64,000 nucleotides of DNA, from assembly GCF_019645815.1 (NCBI RefSeq), contig NZ_CP080997.1, forward strand, positions 2,918,880 to 2,982,879, read 5' to 3'. The position numbers and the translations under genes are program-made. A model generated the notes under the pieces. That model saw only the letters and a list, made by a program, of their open reading frames with translations, had not been told where the DNA came from and did no database searches. This document shows, one piece after another, positions 6,456-16,229 of this stretch; the stretch's first letter is position 1; each line of letters begins with the position of its first letter. Source of the DNA: Mycolicibacter heraklionensis. Lineage in GTDB: Bacteria; Actinomycetota; Actinomycetes; Mycobacteriales; Mycobacteriaceae.

Positions 6456-8039
6456 ATGACCAGCTCTTCGAGGTTCGCCCGGATCGCGGTGGTGACGGCT
6501 GCGGCCGTACTGGCCGGGTCCGCGCCCCTGCTGGCCGGATGCGCGCCCGGGCTGGCCGCCAACCCGCGGTTTGCAACCAACTCCGGCGCTGGGGCCCAGG
6601 GCCAACCCGAGTCCACCTCGGACCACGCCGGACCCCCTCCGGTGGAGGTGCCCAAGAACGACCTGCCGTGGCATGACTGCACCGCCCGGGTCTTCGGCGA
6701 CGCCGCGGTGCCCGCCACGCCCGGTGTGCGGCTGGACTGCGCCAGCTACGACGCCGACATCGACCCCCTCGGCGGCGGCTCCGGGGCGATCAGCATCGGG
6801 GTGGTGCGGGCCCGGTCCGTGCAGACCCCGGGCGACGCCGGCCCCGTGGTGTTCACCACCGGCTGGGATCTGCCGTCGTCGCTGCAGCTGCCGATCTGGC
6901 TGGCGCGGGCCGGCGCGGACGTGCTCAAGAGCCACCCGGTCGTCGCCGTGGACCGGCGCGGCATCGGAATGTCGAGCCCGGTGGACTGCCGCAATCGCAG
7001 CCAGCGCGACGAAATGTGGAACCAGGCGCAGTTCACCCCCGGCGACGACCCGGTGGCCAGCCTGGGCACGGTCACTCAGGAGGCCACCACCGACTGCACC
7101 GACTCCATCTCGCCGGGTGAGTCCTCCTACGACAACACCCACGCCGCCACGGATCTCGAACGACTGCGCAGCATCTGGGACATTCCCGCGCTGTCGCTGC
7201 TCGGTATCGGCAACGGCGCCCAGATCGCCTTGGCGTACGCCGGCTCTCATCCGGGGAAGGTGGCCCGGCTGGCGCTGGACTCCCCCATCCCCCTCGGAGT
7301 CGCCGCCGAGGCCGCGGCCGAGGAACGGGTCAAGGGCCAGCAGGCGGCCTTCGAGGCGTTCGCCGCGCAGTGCGTCGCGGTCAGCTGTGCGCTGGGCCCG
7401 GACCCGAAGGGGGCCGTCGACGCGCTGCTGGGCGCGGCGCGCTCCGGGCATGGTCCGGGCGGCGCCTCGGTGGCCGCGGTGACCAACGCGATCGTCACGG
7501 CCCTGGGCTATCCCACCGGCGATCGGGTCAACACCACCAACGAGTTGGCCAAGGCACTGGCCTCGGCCAACTCCGGCGACGCCAATCTGTTGAACAACTT
7601 GATCAACCGGGCCCAAGGCACCACCGGCAGCGACGGGCACTTCATCAACTCGTGCGCCGACGCGCTCAACCGGCCCACGCCCGATCGGGTCCGGGAGCTG
7701 GTGGTCGCCTGGGGCAAGGAGTACCCACAGTTCGGCGCGGTCGGCGCGCTGGCGATGGCACAGTGCCTGAGCTGGCCCAGCAGCAGCACCCCCGACCTGC
7801 CGAAGGAACTCAAGATCGACGTGCTGCTGCTCGGCGCGCAAAACGATCCGATCGTCGGAGAGGAGGGCGTGGCGGCCACCGCCGCGGCCGTCATCAACGC
7901 CGGGTCGGCCAGCAAGCGGGTGATGTGGCAGGGCATCGGCCACGGCGCCGCGGTGTACTCGGCGTGCACGTTGCCGCCGCTGATCGGCTACCTCGACAGC
8001 GGCAAGCTGCCCGACACCGATGTGTACTGCCCGGCCTGA
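6456..8039 (+). CDS. Lipoprotein of the TAP-like alpha/beta-hydrolase family lacking the nucleophile Ser
   Basis: 527 residues from the ATG at 6456 (AAGG about 9 nt upstream; an in-frame GTG lies 9 nt earlier). A signal peptide with lipobox LAGC gives a lipid-anchored protein. The body has the tripeptidyl-aminopeptidase-like hydrolase layout: VDRRGIGMSSPVDC (oxyanion region), LLGIGNGAQIALAYAG (nucleophile elbow), LLGAQNDPIV (acid) and GIGHGA (histidine). The elbow reads G-I-G-N-G where active members have G-x-S-x-G, so the nucleophile serine is missing while Asp and His remain. It matches Rv2672 by position, annotated there as a possible protease or lipase. Confidence 0.85.
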   Translation: MTSSSRFARIAVVTAAAVLAGSAPLLAGCAPGLAANPRFATNSGAGAQGQPESTSDHAGPPPVEVPKNDLPWHDCTARVFGDAAVPATPGVRLDCASYDADIDPLGGGSGAISIGVVRARSVQTPGDAGPVVFTTGWDLPSSLQLPIWLARAGADVLKSHPVVAVDRRGIGMSSPVDCRNRSQRDEMWNQAQFTPGDDPVASLGTVTQEATTDCTDSISPGESSYDNTHAATDLERLRSIWDIPALSLLGIGNGAQIALAYAGSHPGKVARLALDSPIPLGVAAEAAAEERVKGQQAAFEAFAAQCVAVSCALGPDPKGAVDALLGAARSGHGPGGASVAAVTNAIVTALGYPTGDRVNTTNELAKALASANSGDANLLNNLINRAQGTTGSDGHFINSCADALNRPTPDRVRELVVAWGKEYPQFGAVGALAMAQCLSWPSSSTPDLPKELKIDVLLLGAQNDPIVGEEGVAATAAAVINAGSASKRVMWQGIGHGAAVYSACTLPPLIGYLDSGKLPDTDVYCPA

Positions 8040-8075
8040 CCCAACCTGATCCGGGCCCCCGAGCCCGGTCCGGGG

Positions 8076-8081
8076 TACGGT
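8076..8081 (+). promoter_or_regulatory. -10 element for leaderless aftC mRNA
   Basis: TACGGT followed by 6 nt and the GTG at 8088. No Shine-Dalgarno sequence precedes the GTG. Confidence 0.5.
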
Positions 8082-8087
8082 TCGCTG

Positions 8088-9383
8088 GTGACGGCAGCCG
8101 ACTCCTTGATGCACCGGGCGAACACCGCCCTGCTGGCCGCATTCCGGCCCCCCACGTCCCCGCCGAGCACCGCGACGGTACTGCGTTCGGTGCTGTGGCC
8201 GGTGGCCATCATGTCGTTGATCCACCGCGCCGTGATACTGCCGCTGAACGGCAACATCACCGACGACTTCAAACCGGTGTACCGGGCGGTGCTGAACTTC
8301 CGGCACGGCTTGGACATCTACAACGAGCACTTCGACTACGTCGATCCGCACTACCTGTACTCCCCCGGGGGCACCCTGCTGATGTCCCCGTTCGGGTACC
8401 TGCCGGAAACCCTGTCGCGGTACACCTTCATCGCCACCAACACGATCGCGATCGTCCTGGCCGCCTACCTGCTGCTGCGGATGTTCGGCTTGCGCCTGAC
8501 CTCGGTGGCGGCCCCGGCCCTGCTGGCGGCGATGTTCCTCACCGAAAGTGTCAGCAGCACACTGGTGTTCACCAACATCAACGGCGTCATCCTGCTGGCC
8601 GAAGTGCTGTTCTTCCGCTGGCTGCTCGACGGCCGGGAGAGCCGCCAGTGGTGGGCCGGTGTCGCGGTCGGGCTGACCCTGGTGGTCAAACCGGTGTTGG
8701 CGCCGCTACTGCTCTTACCGCTGCTGAGCCGGCAGTGGCGGCCGTTCGTCGGGGCGATCGGGGTGCCGGTGCTGTTCAACGTGGCGGCGTTCCCGCTGAC
8801 CAGCGATCCGCGCAGTTACTTCACCCAGACGGTGCCCTACATCCTGGGCACCCGCGACTACTTCAACTCCTCGATCCTGGGCAACGGGGTGTTCTTCGGG
8901 CTGCCCTCGGGTCTGATCCTGTTCATGCGGGTGCTGTTCACCGTTCTGGCCGCCGTCAGCCTCTGGTTGCTCTACCGCTACTACCGCACCCGCGACCCGC
9001 GGTTCTGGATGCTGACTTCTTCGGGGGTGCTGCTGACCGCGTCGTTCCTGGTGCTGTCGCTGGGACAGGGCTACTACTCGATCGTGCTGTTCCCGTTCCT
9101 GATGACCGTGGTGCTGCCGAACTCGGTGCTGCGCAACTGGCCGGCGTGGCTGGGGGTCTACGGGTTCATGACCCTGGACAAGTGGCTGATCTTCCGGTGG
9201 ATGAACATCGGGCGGCCGCTGGACTACCTCAAGATCACCTACGGCTGGTCGCTGCTGTTGATCGTGGTGTGCACCGTGCTGTGCTACCGCTACCTCGACG
9301 CCCGCGAACAGGGCCGCCTGGACGACGGGATCGATCCGGCATGGCTAGCGGCCGGGCCGGCGAAGGCTACCGTGGAAGCATGA
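8088..9383 (+). CDS. aftC: Arabinofuranosyltransferase AftC (GT87/DUF2029 type)
   Basis: 431-residue polytopic membrane protein with about 10 hydrophobic segments. The first periplasmic loop carries NGNITDDFKPVYRAVL, the acidic DD pair expected of GT-C glycosyltransferases using decaprenyl-phospho-arabinose. The PHYLYSPGGTLLMSPFGYLP and VVKPVLAPLLLLP segments are typical of DUF2029. AftC introduces alpha-1,3 branch points into arabinan of arabinogalactan and lipoarabinomannan. It sits where Rv2673 does and overlaps msrB by ATGA (9380-9383), so translation of the two is probably coupled. Confidence 0.9.
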   Translation: MTAADSLMHRANTALLAAFRPPTSPPSTATVLRSVLWPVAIMSLIHRAVILPLNGNITDDFKPVYRAVLNFRHGLDIYNEHFDYVDPHYLYSPGGTLLMSPFGYLPETLSRYTFIATNTIAIVLAAYLLLRMFGLRLTSVAAPALLAAMFLTESVSSTLVFTNINGVILLAEVLFFRWLLDGRESRQWWAGVAVGLTLVVKPVLAPLLLLPLLSRQWRPFVGAIGVPVLFNVAAFPLTSDPRSYFTQTVPYILGTRDYFNSSILGNGVFFGLPSGLILFMRVLFTVLAAVSLWLLYRYYRTRDPRFWMLTSSGVLLTASFLVLSLGQGYYSIVLFPFLMTVVLPNSVLRNWPAWLGVYGFMTLDKWLIFRWMNIGRPLDYLKITYGWSLLLIVVCTVLCYRYLDAREQGRLDDGIDPAWLAAGPAKATVEA

Positions 9384-9790
9384 CCCCCGAACCGACGGTG
9401 TCACTCACCGACGACGAGTGGCGCGCGAAACTGACCCCCGAGGAATTCGCCGTACTGCGCCGCGCCGGAACCGAGCCGCCGAACACCGGTGAATACACCG
9501 ACACCACCACCGAAGGTGTCTACGAGTGCCGGGCGTGCGGTGCCGAATTGTTCCGCAGCACAGAGAAATTCCACTCGCACTGCGGCTGGCCGTCGTTCTT
9601 CGACCCGGCCGACTCCGACGCGGTGATCCTGCGCGCCGACAACTCGCTGGGGAGGCAGCGCACCGAGGTGTTGTGCGCGTCCTGCCACAGCCATCTGGGC
9701 CACGTGTTCACCGGCGAGGGCTACCCCACCCCCACCGACCAGCGCTACTGCATAAACAGCATCTGCCTGCGGCTGGTGCCGTCGTCATAG
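9380..9790 (+). CDS. msrB: Peptide-methionine (R)-S-oxide reductase MsrB
   Basis: 136 residues. Two zinc CxxC pairs (CRAC near 50, CASC near 97), the GWPSFF core, HSHLGHVF, and the catalytic cysteine in RYCINS are all present. It reduces the R-epimer of methionine sulfoxide in proteins. There is no fused MsrA domain and no export signal. The ATG overlaps the aftC stop. Confidence 0.95.
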   Translation: MTPEPTVSLTDDEWRAKLTPEEFAVLRRAGTEPPNTGEYTDTTTEGVYECRACGAELFRSTEKFHSHCGWPSFFDPADSDAVILRADNSLGRQRTEVLCASCHSHLGHVFTGEGYPTPTDQRYCINSICLRLVPSS

Positions 9791-9799
9791 CCGCCGGGC

Positions 9800-10876
9800 T
9801 CACCACTGCCCGGTGAAGATGTCCTCGAAAACGTTGTAGGTCAACAGCGGAACCTGCTCAAGCGATGCACCGATGTTCTCCGCGCCGTCCACGAAGGCGT
9901 TTCCGATGCTGGTCGGGTCCCCGGACAGGGTCGCCTCGAGGAGGTTGTACGCGGCGAGCTGCGGCGGCAGGACCAGCTCGCGCCAGAGCAGGAATCCGTC
10001 GCCCAGCAGGCCCATGTCCGTCGAGACGGGTTGTCCGGCCCAGTTGACCAGCGTCCAGCCGTCCTCGGGGTTGCCGGTCAGCTCGACGATGCCCGCGTTG
10101 GGCAGCGGCTGCGGCACGCCGGTCGAGGAGACGTCGAACAGGCCCTTGAGCAGCACTTCGATGTCGGGGTTCTTGACGGTGTTCATCACCCAGATCATGG
10201 TGACCGCGGAGCTGCTGAAGACGGCCTCGTTGATCGCCCCGTTGTCGCCGATGACGGGGTTGTCCATCGCGTGGTTGTACACGGCGTCGATCGCTTCGTT
10301 GTATTTCTCGAGCACGATCAGGCCGTTGTAGTCCAGGGCGCCCGGGATAGGCAGCACCGACGGCAGGGCCAACGTCCACAGCGCGCTGGACAGGGCGTAG
10401 AGGATCCCGGCGGGGCTGAGGTTGGGCAGGTCGGAGTAGATGCCACCGTCGACCTCGGTCAGCCCGTACAAGATTCTGATGTCGTCGTGCGAGATGCCCA
10501 TGAGGTCGGCAAACGGGTAGGCGGTTTCCTGCGCGTCGGTGTCGGGACCGGAGAAGATTCCGGCGACCTTGCCCAGGCCGATCTCGTCGAGGAGTTTCTG
10601 CGCCGTGTCGAGCGCTTCCTGTTCTCCATTGGCACTGATTCCGGCCCCGGGAAAACTCGGGGCGAACGTGACCCGCTCGTTGCCCGGCGGCGCGTCTTCG
10701 GCATGCCGCACGATGTCCATGACGATGTCTTGGGCGGCCAGCAGAATATCGGCGAGCTGGACCGCGGGGAGCTGGACTGCCGCCGGGTTCGCGGCGAGCA
10801 GGCCGGCGGTCAGCAGCGCGGTGCCGGCGGCCGCGAAGCGGGGTGTCGAGCTAGCTGTCTGGGATCGACCGAGCAT
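9800..10876 (-). CDS. Exported histidine-phosphatase-superfamily-like protein
   Basis: 358 residues starting at 10876, where GGAGGT lies 8 nt upstream. The N-terminus is a signal sequence (AAGTALLTAGLLAANPAAVQL). Residues about 52-58 read DIVRHAE, the phosphohistidine RH motif with Ala in place of Gly, followed by the typical loop to an xGxxxA element (GISANGEQEALDTAQKL). The C-terminal ~200 residues (from about ALDYNGLIVLEKYNEAID) lack a recognised domain; the end reads VPLLTYNVFEDIFTGQW. The second catalytic histidine is not certain. It is not in the M. tuberculosis order here, so it is a lineage-specific insertion between msrB and hemQ. Confidence 0.7.
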   Translation of the reverse strand: MLGRSQTASSTPRFAAAGTALLTAGLLAANPAAVQLPAVQLADILLAAQDIVMDIVRHAEDAPPGNERVTFAPSFPGAGISANGEQEALDTAQKLLDEIGLGKVAGIFSGPDTDAQETAYPFADLMGISHDDIRILYGLTEVDGGIYSDLPNLSPAGILYALSSALWTLALPSVLPIPGALDYNGLIVLEKYNEAIDAVYNHAMDNPVIGDNGAINEAVFSSSAVTMIWVMNTVKNPDIEVLLKGLFDVSSTGVPQPLPNAGIVELTGNPEDGWTLVNWAGQPVSTDMGLLGDGFLLWRELVLPPQLAAYNLLEATLSGDPTSIGNAFVDGAENIGASLEQVPLLTYNVFEDIFTGQW

Positions 10877-10938
10877 CGTTCGACACCTCCGTGAGGACGG
10901 GACCAAGGCGCAGCCTTAGAAAATAATTAGCGTCCCGG

Positions 10939-10967
10939 AAGATATCTTATGTTTGCTATCTACACAA
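10939..10967 (-). promoter_or_regulatory. Candidate promoter of the histidine-phosphatase gene
   Basis: On the minus strand TTGTGT (10967-10962) and TATCTT (10944-10939) are separated by 17 nt, in an unusually AT-rich patch about 65 nt upstream of the start codon. A 14-bp palindrome sits just upstream of the -35. Confidence 0.5.
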
Positions 10968-10971
10968 GATG

Positions 10972-10985
10972 GCGACAGCTGTCGC
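10972..10985. promoter_or_regulatory. 14-bp perfect palindrome, possible operator
   Basis: GCGACAGCTGTCGC is perfectly self-complementary with no loop. It lies 9 nt after the hemQ stop and 5 nt upstream of the -35 of the next minus-strand promoter, so a protein-binding site is more likely than a terminator. Binder unknown. Confidence 0.4.
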
Positions 10986-10993
10986 GTCGGCTG

Positions 10994-11695
10994 TTATGGA
11001 AGTGCGGCCACCAGCTGCTCGACCTCGACCCGGGGGCCGGTGAAGAACGGCGTTTCCTCCCGCGCGTGCAAGCGGGCCTCGGTGTTACGCAGGTCGCGCA
11101 TCAGGTCGACGATCCGGTCGAGTTCGGGCGCCTCGAACGCCAGGATCCACTCGTAGTCACCGAGCGCGAACGCGGGCACGGTGTTGGCCCGGACATCCTT
11201 GTACTCCCGGGCCGCCATCCCGTGCTCGGCCAGCATCCTGCGACGGTCCTCTTCGGGCAGGACGTACCACTCGAGCGACCGCACGAAGGGGTACACGCAG
11301 ACGTAGGCGCCTGCCGGTTCACCGGCGATGAACGCCGGGACATGACTCCGGTTGAACTCGGCCGGCCGGTGCAACGCCACGCTGCTCCACACCGGCTCGC
11401 AGAGCCGGCCCAGCGCGGTGCGGCGGAACCCGGAGTAGGTGGCCTGCAGGTCCTCGATGCGCTCGGCGTGGGTCCAGATCATGAAGTCGGCGTCCGCACG
11501 CAGACCGGCGACGTCGTAGATACCGCGGACCACCACGCCGCGCTCTTCTTGCTGCTTGAAGTAGGTGGCGGCCTGGTCGGCGATCGCCTCGCGGGTCTCA
11601 GTACCTGCGTCGAGTCCACCCGGATTCACCGAGAACACCGAGAACATCACGTAGCGGAGGGTGGAGTTCAGCTTGTCGTAGTCGAGGTGCGCCAT
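10994..11695 (-). CDS. hemQ: Coproheme decarboxylase HemQ/ChdC
   Basis: 233 residues, Dyp/chlorite-dismutase-like fold. It carries the [11 protein letters not shown] segment with the tyrosine used in decarboxylation and MLAEHGM with the heme-ligating histidine. It converts coproheme to heme b in the coproporphyrin-dependent pathway of Gram-positive bacteria. Third gene of hemE-hemY-hemQ on the minus strand, 35 bp after hemY. Corresponds to Rv2676c. Confidence 0.93.
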   Translation of the reverse strand: MAHLDYDKLNSTLRYVMFSVFSVNPGGLDAGTETREAIADQAATYFKQQEERGVVVRGIYDVAGLRADADFMIWTHAERIEDLQATYSGFRRTALGRLCEPVWSSVALHRPAEFNRSHVPAFIAGEPAGAYVCVYPFVRSLEWYVLPEEDRRRMLAEHGMAAREYKDVRANTVPAFALGDYEWILAFEAPELDRIVDLMRDLRNTEARLHAREETPFFTGPRVEVEQLVAALP

Positions 11696-11730
11696 GGCCC
11701 ATATGCTGCCACGATGCGCTGTGAAGGTCG

Positions 11731-13092
11731 CTAGGGCGCCGGGGTGGCGCTGATCACGGCCGCCACTGCCCGATCAGCCGCAGCGATGCAGGCCGGTACT
11801 CCGATGCCGTCGAGATAGTTGCCGGCGACCGCCACGGTCGGTGGCAGCGCGGCGCGCAGCCCGGCGACCAGGCTGGCATGGCCGGACCGATATTGCGGCA
11901 TCGCCGCAGGCCAGCGCTGCACGCGCACGTCGATCGGGTCCACCGTGACGCCGAAGACGGCCTCCAGGTCCTGCACCGACCACCCCACCAGCTCCGCGTC
12001 GGAGGCGCTGGTGCGGGAATCGCCGAACCGGCCGAAGGACAACCGCAACACCTCGACCCTGCCGCCGTAGCCGCGGTCGCCCCATTTGCGCGAGGTCAGG
12101 GTGATCGCCTTGGCGTGCAACCGCTCCCCGGTGGCAACCAGCACCCCGGAGTTGTTCGGGAACGCCGCGCCGGCGGGTACCGCCATCGCCACCACCACCG
12201 ACGACGCGTTGCCGATCCGGCTGGCCGCCGCCGCGGCACGCGGAGCGAACCCGGTGGCCAGCCGGGCCAGCACGGGGGCGGGCACCGCGACGACTACCCG
12301 GTCGGCGCGGTGGTGGCCGCCACTGGTGTCCCGCAACAGCCATCCGTCGCCGACCGGGTCGATCTGGGTCACCGCCGCCTGCACCCAGCGCAGCCGGGCG
12401 CTGCGCACCAGCGCGTTGACCAGCACCTGATATCCGCCGGTGACTGCGCCGAAGACCGGTACGCCGGTCGTCGTGGGCAGTGCCCGCCGCACCGCCTCGG
12501 TCAGGCTGGGCACGCCTTCATCGAGCAGGGTGGCCAGGCCGGGCACCGCCGAGCGCAGCCCGACCGTCGCCGCCGAACCCGCGTACACCCCGCCGATCAG
12601 CGGATCCACCGAGCAGGCCACCACCTGTGCACCGAACCGGTCGGCCACCAGCGCACCCAGCGCCGGATCACTGCCCGGTTCGAACGCCAACGGGCGGGTG
12701 GGCTCACCGGCGATCCGGGCAAGGGTCTCCGAGTCGACCAGCCCGGCCATCGACTCCGGCGACGACGGAATCCCGCTGAGCGTGTCCGGCGGCAACCGAT
12801 GCAGCAGCCGGCGGCTGTACAGCAACGGCCGCACCCCGGTGGTACCGCGCTGCCGATCGGCCAAACCGAGCTCGGCCAGCAGGGCGGGCACTTCGGGCCG
12901 GCGGGCGACGAAGGCCTCGGCGCCCACGTCCACGCCGATCCCGCCCAGGGTCTCGGTGCGCAACAGCCCGCCGAGCCGGTCGGCCGGATCGAACACGGTG
13001 ATGTCGACTGCGTCGCCGAGCGTCGCCCGCAGCCGGTGGGCGGCGGCCAGACCGGAGATGCCGCCCCCGACGACGCAGTACGACGTGGTCAC
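11731..13092 (-). CDS. hemY: Coproporphyrinogen III oxidase (HemY/CgoX)
   Basis: 453 residues. The N-terminal FAD-binding Rossmann motif is [16 protein letters not shown], with a GG doublet in [10 protein letters not shown], and the C-terminal part has [19 protein letters not shown]. Oxidises coproporphyrinogen III to coproporphyrin III before HemH and HemQ act. Its GTG start overlaps the hemE stop (GTGA), so the two are translationally coupled. Confidence 0.93.
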   Translation of the reverse strand: MTTSYCVVGGGISGLAAAHRLRATLGDAVDITVFDPADRLGGLLRTETLGGIGVDVGAEAFVARRPEVPALLAELGLADRQRGTTGVRPLLYSRRLLHRLPPDTLSGIPSSPESMAGLVDSETLARIAGEPTRPLAFEPGSDPALGALVADRFGAQVVACSVDPLIGGVYAGSAATVGLRSAVPGLATLLDEGVPSLTEAVRRALPTTTGVPVFGAVTGGYQVLVNALVRSARLRWVQAAVTQIDPVGDGWLLRDTSGGHHRADRVVVAVPAPVLARLATGFAPRAAAAASRIGNASSVVVAMAVPAGAAFPNNSGVLVATGERLHAKAITLTSRKWGDRGYGGRVEVLRLSFGRFGDSRTSASDAELVGWSVQDLEAVFGVTVDPIDVRVQRWPAAMPQYRSGHASLVAGLRAALPPTVAVAGNYLDGIGVPACIAAADRAVAAVISATPAP

Positions 13093-14138
13093 AATGAATG
13101 AACCAGCGATACCAGGTCGGTCAGCACCCCGGGGTCCGTTTCCGGCAGCACGCCGTGGCCGAGGTTGAACACGTGCCCCGACGCTCCGGCGGCCACAGCG
13201 GCGCGGCCGTCGGCGACGACGGCCCGTGCGGCACGCTCCACTACCGGCCAGCCCGCCAGCAGCACCGCCGGGTCCAGGTTGCCCTGCAGGGCGGTGCCGG
13301 CACCCACGCGGGCGGCGGCGTCGGTCAGCGAGGTACGCCAGTCCACACCCACCACCGTGGCACCCGCGTCGGCCATGGCGCCCAGCAGCTCGCCGGTCTG
13401 CACCCCGAAGTGCGTCATCGGCACGTCCCGGTCGGCCAGGGTGGCGAACACCCGGGCACTGTGCGGTGCTACGAAACGCTGGTAGTCAGCCAGGCACAGC
13501 GTGCCGGCCCAGGAGTCGAACAATTGGATCGCGTCCACACCGTGGTCGAGTTGCACCGTCAGAAACGCGATGGTCAGGTCCGTGAGACGGGTCATCAGCT
13601 CGTGCCAGCTGTCCGGGTCGGCCAGCATCATCGCCTTGGTGCGGGCGTGAGTCCGGCTGGGCCCGCCCTCGACCAGGTAGGAGGCCATGGTGAACGGCGC
13701 GCCGGCAAAGCCGATCAGCGGCACCGTGCCAAGCGCGTCCACCAGCAGTGATACCGCCGCGGCGACGGCCGTCACCTGCTGCGGGTCCAACGGCCGCAGG
13801 GCTGCGACATCGGCCGCACTGCGCACCGGGTTGGCGATCACCGGACCGACATCGGGCACGATGTCCAGATCCACCCCGGCGCCGCGCAGCGGCACCACGA
13901 TGTCGGAGAACAGGATCGCCGCGTCGACGTCGTGGCGGCGCACCGGCTGCAGGGTGATCTCGCAGACCAGTTCGGGGTCGAAACAGGCCGCCAGCATGCT
14001 GTGCTGCGCGCGCAGCTCACGGTATTCGGGCAGGGATCGGCCGGCCTGGCGCATGAACCAGACCGGCACCCGGCTGGGTTGCCGGCCGGCAGCGGCGGTC
14101 AGGTACGGGGAATCAGGCAGTTCACGACGGGCACTCAT
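13089..14138 (-). CDS. hemE: Uroporphyrinogen decarboxylase
   Basis: 349 residues from the ATG at 14138. The signature [16 protein letters not shown] lies near residue 27, the catalytic-Asp [12 protein letters not shown] segment near 78, and [16 protein letters not shown] near the C-terminus. Converts uroporphyrinogen III to coproporphyrinogen III. The open frame extends 53 codons upstream, but that part is not family-like. First gene of the heme operon. Confidence 0.95.
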   Translation of the reverse strand: MSARRELPDSPYLTAAAGRQPSRVPVWFMRQAGRSLPEYRELRAQHSMLAACFDPELVCEITLQPVRRHDVDAAILFSDIVVPLRGAGVDLDIVPDVGPVIANPVRSAADVAALRPLDPQQVTAVAAAVSLLVDALGTVPLIGFAGAPFTMASYLVEGGPSRTHARTKAMMLADPDSWHELMTRLTDLTIAFLTVQLDHGVDAIQLFDSWAGTLCLADYQRFVAPHSARVFATLADRDVPMTHFGVQTGELLGAMADAGATVVGVDWRTSLTDAAARVGAGTALQGNLDPAVLLAGWPVVERAARAVVADGRAAVAAGASGHVFNLGHGVLPETDPGVLTDLVSLVHSL

Positions 14139-14360
14139 CGTGCTCAATGCTGCCACGCCCGATTGCGGCAGGCCGAACCGTGCCGTTTCATGCGGCGGTC
14201 CCCCGGCTTCCGCTTGCCAATTCGGCGCGCCTGTCTGCGCCGACCGGCGCCGGGGGTTAGCGTGAGATTCGGTGACCCGCGTCGCGGCGGTGCACAACAG
14301 AATCCTGGGTGCCGGCCGCTGGCGACGCGGCGCACAGCGACCAGTTAAGGAGCGGCACCC

Positions 14361-14942
14361 GTGACATCAGCCGAGCCTGCCCCATTCCGGGAAGCGGTGG
14401 CGACGATGCACGCCGCAACCGTGCGGTCGGAAATCGAATTGGGCCCGATCCGTCCGCCGCAGCGCCTGGCGCCCTACAGCTACGCGCTGGGCGCCGAGGT
14501 CAAGCATCCCGAGACCGACTTCGTCCCGGAGGACTCCGACGGCGATGCCTTCGGCCGGCTGATCCTGCTGTATGACCCCGACGGCACCGACGCCTGGGAC
14601 GGCACCATGCGGATGGTGGCCTTCATCCAGGCCGACCTGGATCCGCACGAGGCGATCGACCCGCTACTCCCCGAAGTCGCGTGGAGTTGGCTGGTCGAGG
14701 CGCTGGGCGCCCGCACCGAGCACGTCACCGCATTGGGCGGGACCGTCACCGCCACCACCTCAGTTCGGTACGGCGACATCTCCGGGCCGCCGCGGGGACA
14801 CCAGTTGGAACTGCGTGCATCGTGGACCGCGACCACCCCGGAGCTGGGCACCCATGTCCAGGCGTTCTGCGAGGTGCTGGAACACGCCGCGGGCCTACCG
14901 CCGGTCGGAATCACTGATCTGAGCTCGCGAACCCGCGTCTGA
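14361..14942 (+). CDS. DUF3000 family protein
   Basis: 193 residues starting with GTG at 14361, with AAGGAG 8 nt upstream. It has the actinobacterial DUF3000 features [12 protein letters not shown] near 33-45, [11 protein letters not shown] and [12 protein letters not shown], with a WSWLVEAL helix later. No catalytic motif is evident. One base separates its stop from the RNase D start, so they form an operon, as in Rv2680-Rv2681. Function unknown. Confidence 0.85.
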   Translation: MTSAEPAPFREAVATMHAATVRSEIELGPIRPPQRLAPYSYALGAEVKHPETDFVPEDSDGDAFGRLILLYDPDGTDAWDGTMRMVAFIQADLDPHEAIDPLLPEVAWSWLVEALGARTEHVTALGGTVTATTSVRYGDISGPPRGHQLELRASWTATTPELGTHVQAFCEVLEHAAGLPPVGITDLSSRTRV

Positions 14943-14943
14943 G

Positions 14944-16194
14944 ATGTCCGAGCAGACCACCGAACCGGCCACCGAAGAGCCCGAGCCGACACCGCTGCCG
15001 CATCCTGCGGAGGGGGTGCCGGAGGTGTCGGTCACCCGCACGCAGATCGGTGCCGCCGCCGATCTCCTGGCCGGCGGTCACGGCCCGTTCGCGGTGGATG
15101 CCGAGCGGGCATCAGGCTTCCGCTACTCCAACCGGGCCTACCTCATCCAGATCCGCCGTGCCGGTGCCGGGACGGTGCTGATCGATCCGGTCGGCGCCGG
15201 CGAGGATCCGGCTGCCCTGCTGCGCCCGGTTGCCGAGGTACTCGACGACGACGAGTGGATTCTGCACGCCGCCGACCAGGACCTGGCCTGCCTGGCCGAG
15301 GTCGGCATGTGGCCCAAAGCGTTGTACGACACCGAGCTGGCCGGGCGACTGGCCGGCTTCGACCGGGTGAACCTGGCCGCGATGGTTCAGCGACTGTTGG
15401 GGCTGGGTCTGGCCAAGGGGCACGGCGCCGCGGACTGGTCGAAGCGGCCGCTGCCGGCGGATTGGCTCAACTATGCGGCGCTCGACGTCGAGGTGCTCAT
15501 CGAACTGCGCCAGGCGATCGCTGAGGTGCTGTCCGAGCAGGGCAAAACCGATTGGGCGGCACAGGAGTTCAATCACCTTCGAGTCACCGACTTCACCACC
15601 ACGACGCGCCGGGACCGCTGGCGGCGCACGTCGGGCATCCACAAGGTGCGCGATCGGCGCGGCCTAGCCGCCGTCCGTGAGCTGTGGACGGTGCGCGACC
15701 AGATCGCAGCGCGCCGAGACATCGCGCCCGGACGCATCCTGCCCGACTCGGCGATCATCGCCGCGGCCGTCGCCAACCCGACCACCGTTGACGAGCTGCT
15801 CGCCCTGCCGGTCTTCGGCGGGCCCAAACAACGTCGCAGCGCGGCGACCTGGCTGGCGGCGCTGGCCGCGGCCCGCGACAACCCCGAGCCGCCGGAAGCC
15901 GGGGAGTCCACCAGCGGTCCACCGCCGCCGTCGCGCTGGGCGCGGCGCAAACCCGAGGCGGCCGCGCGGTTGGAGGCGTCCCGCGCCGCCCTGACTGCCG
16001 TGTCCGAACAGGTGCAGGTGCCGACCGAGAACCTGCTCACCCCCGACCTGGTGCGCCGACTGTGCTGGGACTTCAAACCGGCGACACCAAACACCGCGGT
16101 GGTGATCGAGGAGTTCCTGGCCGCCGGCGGCGCACGCCCCTGGCAACGTGAGCTGACGGTGCCGGTGCTGACGGCGGCTCTCGGCCACCCGTAG
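14944..16194 (+). CDS. rnd: Ribonuclease D-like 3'-5' exoribonuclease with HRDC domain
   Basis: 416 residues. The DEDD exonuclease motifs are FAVDAERASG (Asp-x-Glu, about residues 41-50), HAADQDLACL (second Asp), and LNYAALDVEVLIEL with the Tyr of a DEDDy enzyme. An HRDC domain follows at about 240-310. Predicted role is 3' processing of tRNA or other stable RNA. Convergent with dxs. Confidence 0.9.
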   Translation: MSEQTTEPATEEPEPTPLPHPAEGVPEVSVTRTQIGAAADLLAGGHGPFAVDAERASGFRYSNRAYLIQIRRAGAGTVLIDPVGAGEDPAALLRPVAEVLDDDEWILHAADQDLACLAEVGMWPKALYDTELAGRLAGFDRVNLAAMVQRLLGLGLAKGHGAADWSKRPLPADWLNYAALDVEVLIELRQAIAEVLSEQGKTDWAAQEFNHLRVTDFTTTTRRDRWRRTSGIHKVRDRRGLAAVRELWTVRDQIAARRDIAPGRILPDSAIIAAAVANPTTVDELLALPVFGGPKQRRSAATWLAALAAARDNPEPPEAGESTSGPPPPSRWARRKPEAAARLEASRAALTAVSEQVQVPTENLLTPDLVRRLCWDFKPATPNTAVVIEEFLAAGGARPWQRELTVPVLTAALGHP

Positions 16195-16229
16195 CCGGGC
16201 CGGGTTCTGCGCGCCCGGTCGGGCCGGCT
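16193..16229. terminator. GC-rich hairpin between convergent rnd and dxs
   Basis: AGCCGG (16193-16198) pairs with CCGGCT (16224-16229), with a second inner stem of CCGGG and CCCGG arms. It overlaps both stop codons and has no T-tract, so its terminator role is inferred from position. Confidence 0.45.

Noticed and set aside
6426..8351. A 641-residue minus-strand open frame opposite the lipoprotein hydrolase
   Set aside because: It is an Arg/Gly/His-rich shadow of GC-rich coding sequence on the plus strand; the plus strand has domains, signal peptide and RBS.
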